From Saururus chinensis (taxonomy: Eukaryota > Streptophyta > Magnoliopsida > Piperales > Saururaceae): 64,000 nt of DNA. Positions 63,709-64,000 of the stretch are shown piece by piece; the stretch's first letter is position 1, and each line of letters begins with the position of its first letter. The stretch is from NCBI GenBank assembly GCA_035235625.1, contig CP141140.1:42527351-42591350 (forward strand). The letters run 5' to 3'. Under the pieces are notes generated by a model. That model did no database searches and was not told the origin of the DNA. It was given only the letters and a program-made list of their open reading frames with translations. The position numbers were made by a program, and so were the translations under genes.

Positions 63709-64000
63709 TTACGAGCAAATGGGGTTACATCTTATATGCTCAAAGAGTGTGGTTGTGCGCTCCTTTGTATGCTCAATTAAACAAGTAATAGGCACTAACC
63801 TAGTTTTTTTTAATGTTGTATTAGCACTTTCAGACATGTTTGAGCTGAGTGTTCCATATCTTTTGCCCATAAATGCAACATTAGCCCAATGCTCTACACT
63901 TATCTTATTTAGCCAAGCAAATATTTCAGGATTATGTTCTTCAATGTTGTTCATTGTGTCATCATACATGTTATGTCTGAAACTTTTACCTTCCACATGG
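63709..64000 (-). pseudogene. Mutator-like (MuDR/MURA) transposase fragment, running off the right edge
   Basis: The minus-strand frame is open through the window edge and reads IFAWLNKISVEHWANVAFMG, then KRYGTLSSNMSESANTTLKK and TRLVPITCLIEHTKERTTTL. This matches the C-terminal part of plant MULE transposases (W-A-x-x-x-F-x-G-x-R-Y-G-x-x-T-S-N-x-x-E-S-x-N, then x-P-I). It ends after CNPICS with a stop, before the SWIM zinc finger expected in full-length proteins, at least in this frame. Upstream catalytic DDE parts would lie outside the window. It is adjacent to the ATAACACG-rich element and may be part of it. Confidence 0.85.

Overview
This window is nuclear DNA of a seed plant, most likely an angiosperm. 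The evidence is spliced plant-type genes with GT-AG introns (CDC20, ribosomal protein SA, a CobW-domain gene), a plant flavonoid-hydroxylase-like P450 fragment, a plant mitosis-specific promoter element, and a very high load of plant transposable elements (CACTA, Mutator-like, hAT-like, Ty1/copia and Ty3/gypsy). I cannot name the species. Only two protein-coding loci look intact: a five-exon CDC20/FIZZY gene (39561-41740, +) and a single-exon NDR1/HIN1-like (LEA_2) membrane protein gene (26788-27420, -). The remaining genes are broken: an intron-retaining ribosomal protein SA copy (13807-18208, -), the 3' end of a CobW-domain gene (34687-35039, +) and a P450 remnant (36335-36796, +).

Layout. 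1-4465: end of a CACTA element made of alternating pure C/T tracts and palindromic TAGCGACG clusters. 4466-12800: decayed retrotransposon debris, with two related LTR-like repeats (5929, 9258), a gag fragment and a gypsy integrase end. 12800-13022: a foldback MITE with direct repeats at its edges. 13807-18300: the ribosomal protein SA pseudogene and its promoter. 18490-20783: a second copy of the CACTA family. 20784-26787: LTR-like tandem remnants and unassigned DNA. 26788-27420: the LEA_2 gene. 27733-34330: a hAT-like element, a reverse-strand copia fragment and two LTR-like elements. 34687-36796: two gene fragments. 37499-39013: a large foldback element of nested inverted repeats with an 8-bp target duplication, placed just upstream of CDC20. 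39202-41740: the CDC20 promoter and gene. 42060-42750: tandem repeats.

The right third is a stack of retrotransposons. A degenerate full-length copia (43113-50650) has a solo LTR inside its 3' LTR (48433-50424, 5-bp duplication ACTTT). Next come two related solo LTRs in opposite orientation (50712-52386 and 52666-54613) that form a long inverted repeat. After that lies an older element rich in palindromic ATAACACG motifs (about 55.6-64 kb). It has been split by one LTR (57921-61630), which was itself split by another (59407-61127). A Mutator-like transposase fragment runs off the right edge.

No operon-like or cooperative gene system is present. The genes are unrelated single loci in a repeat-dominated region. 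The most unusual content is structural: nested and inverted transposons, large hairpins, and long strand-asymmetric polypyrimidine tracts.
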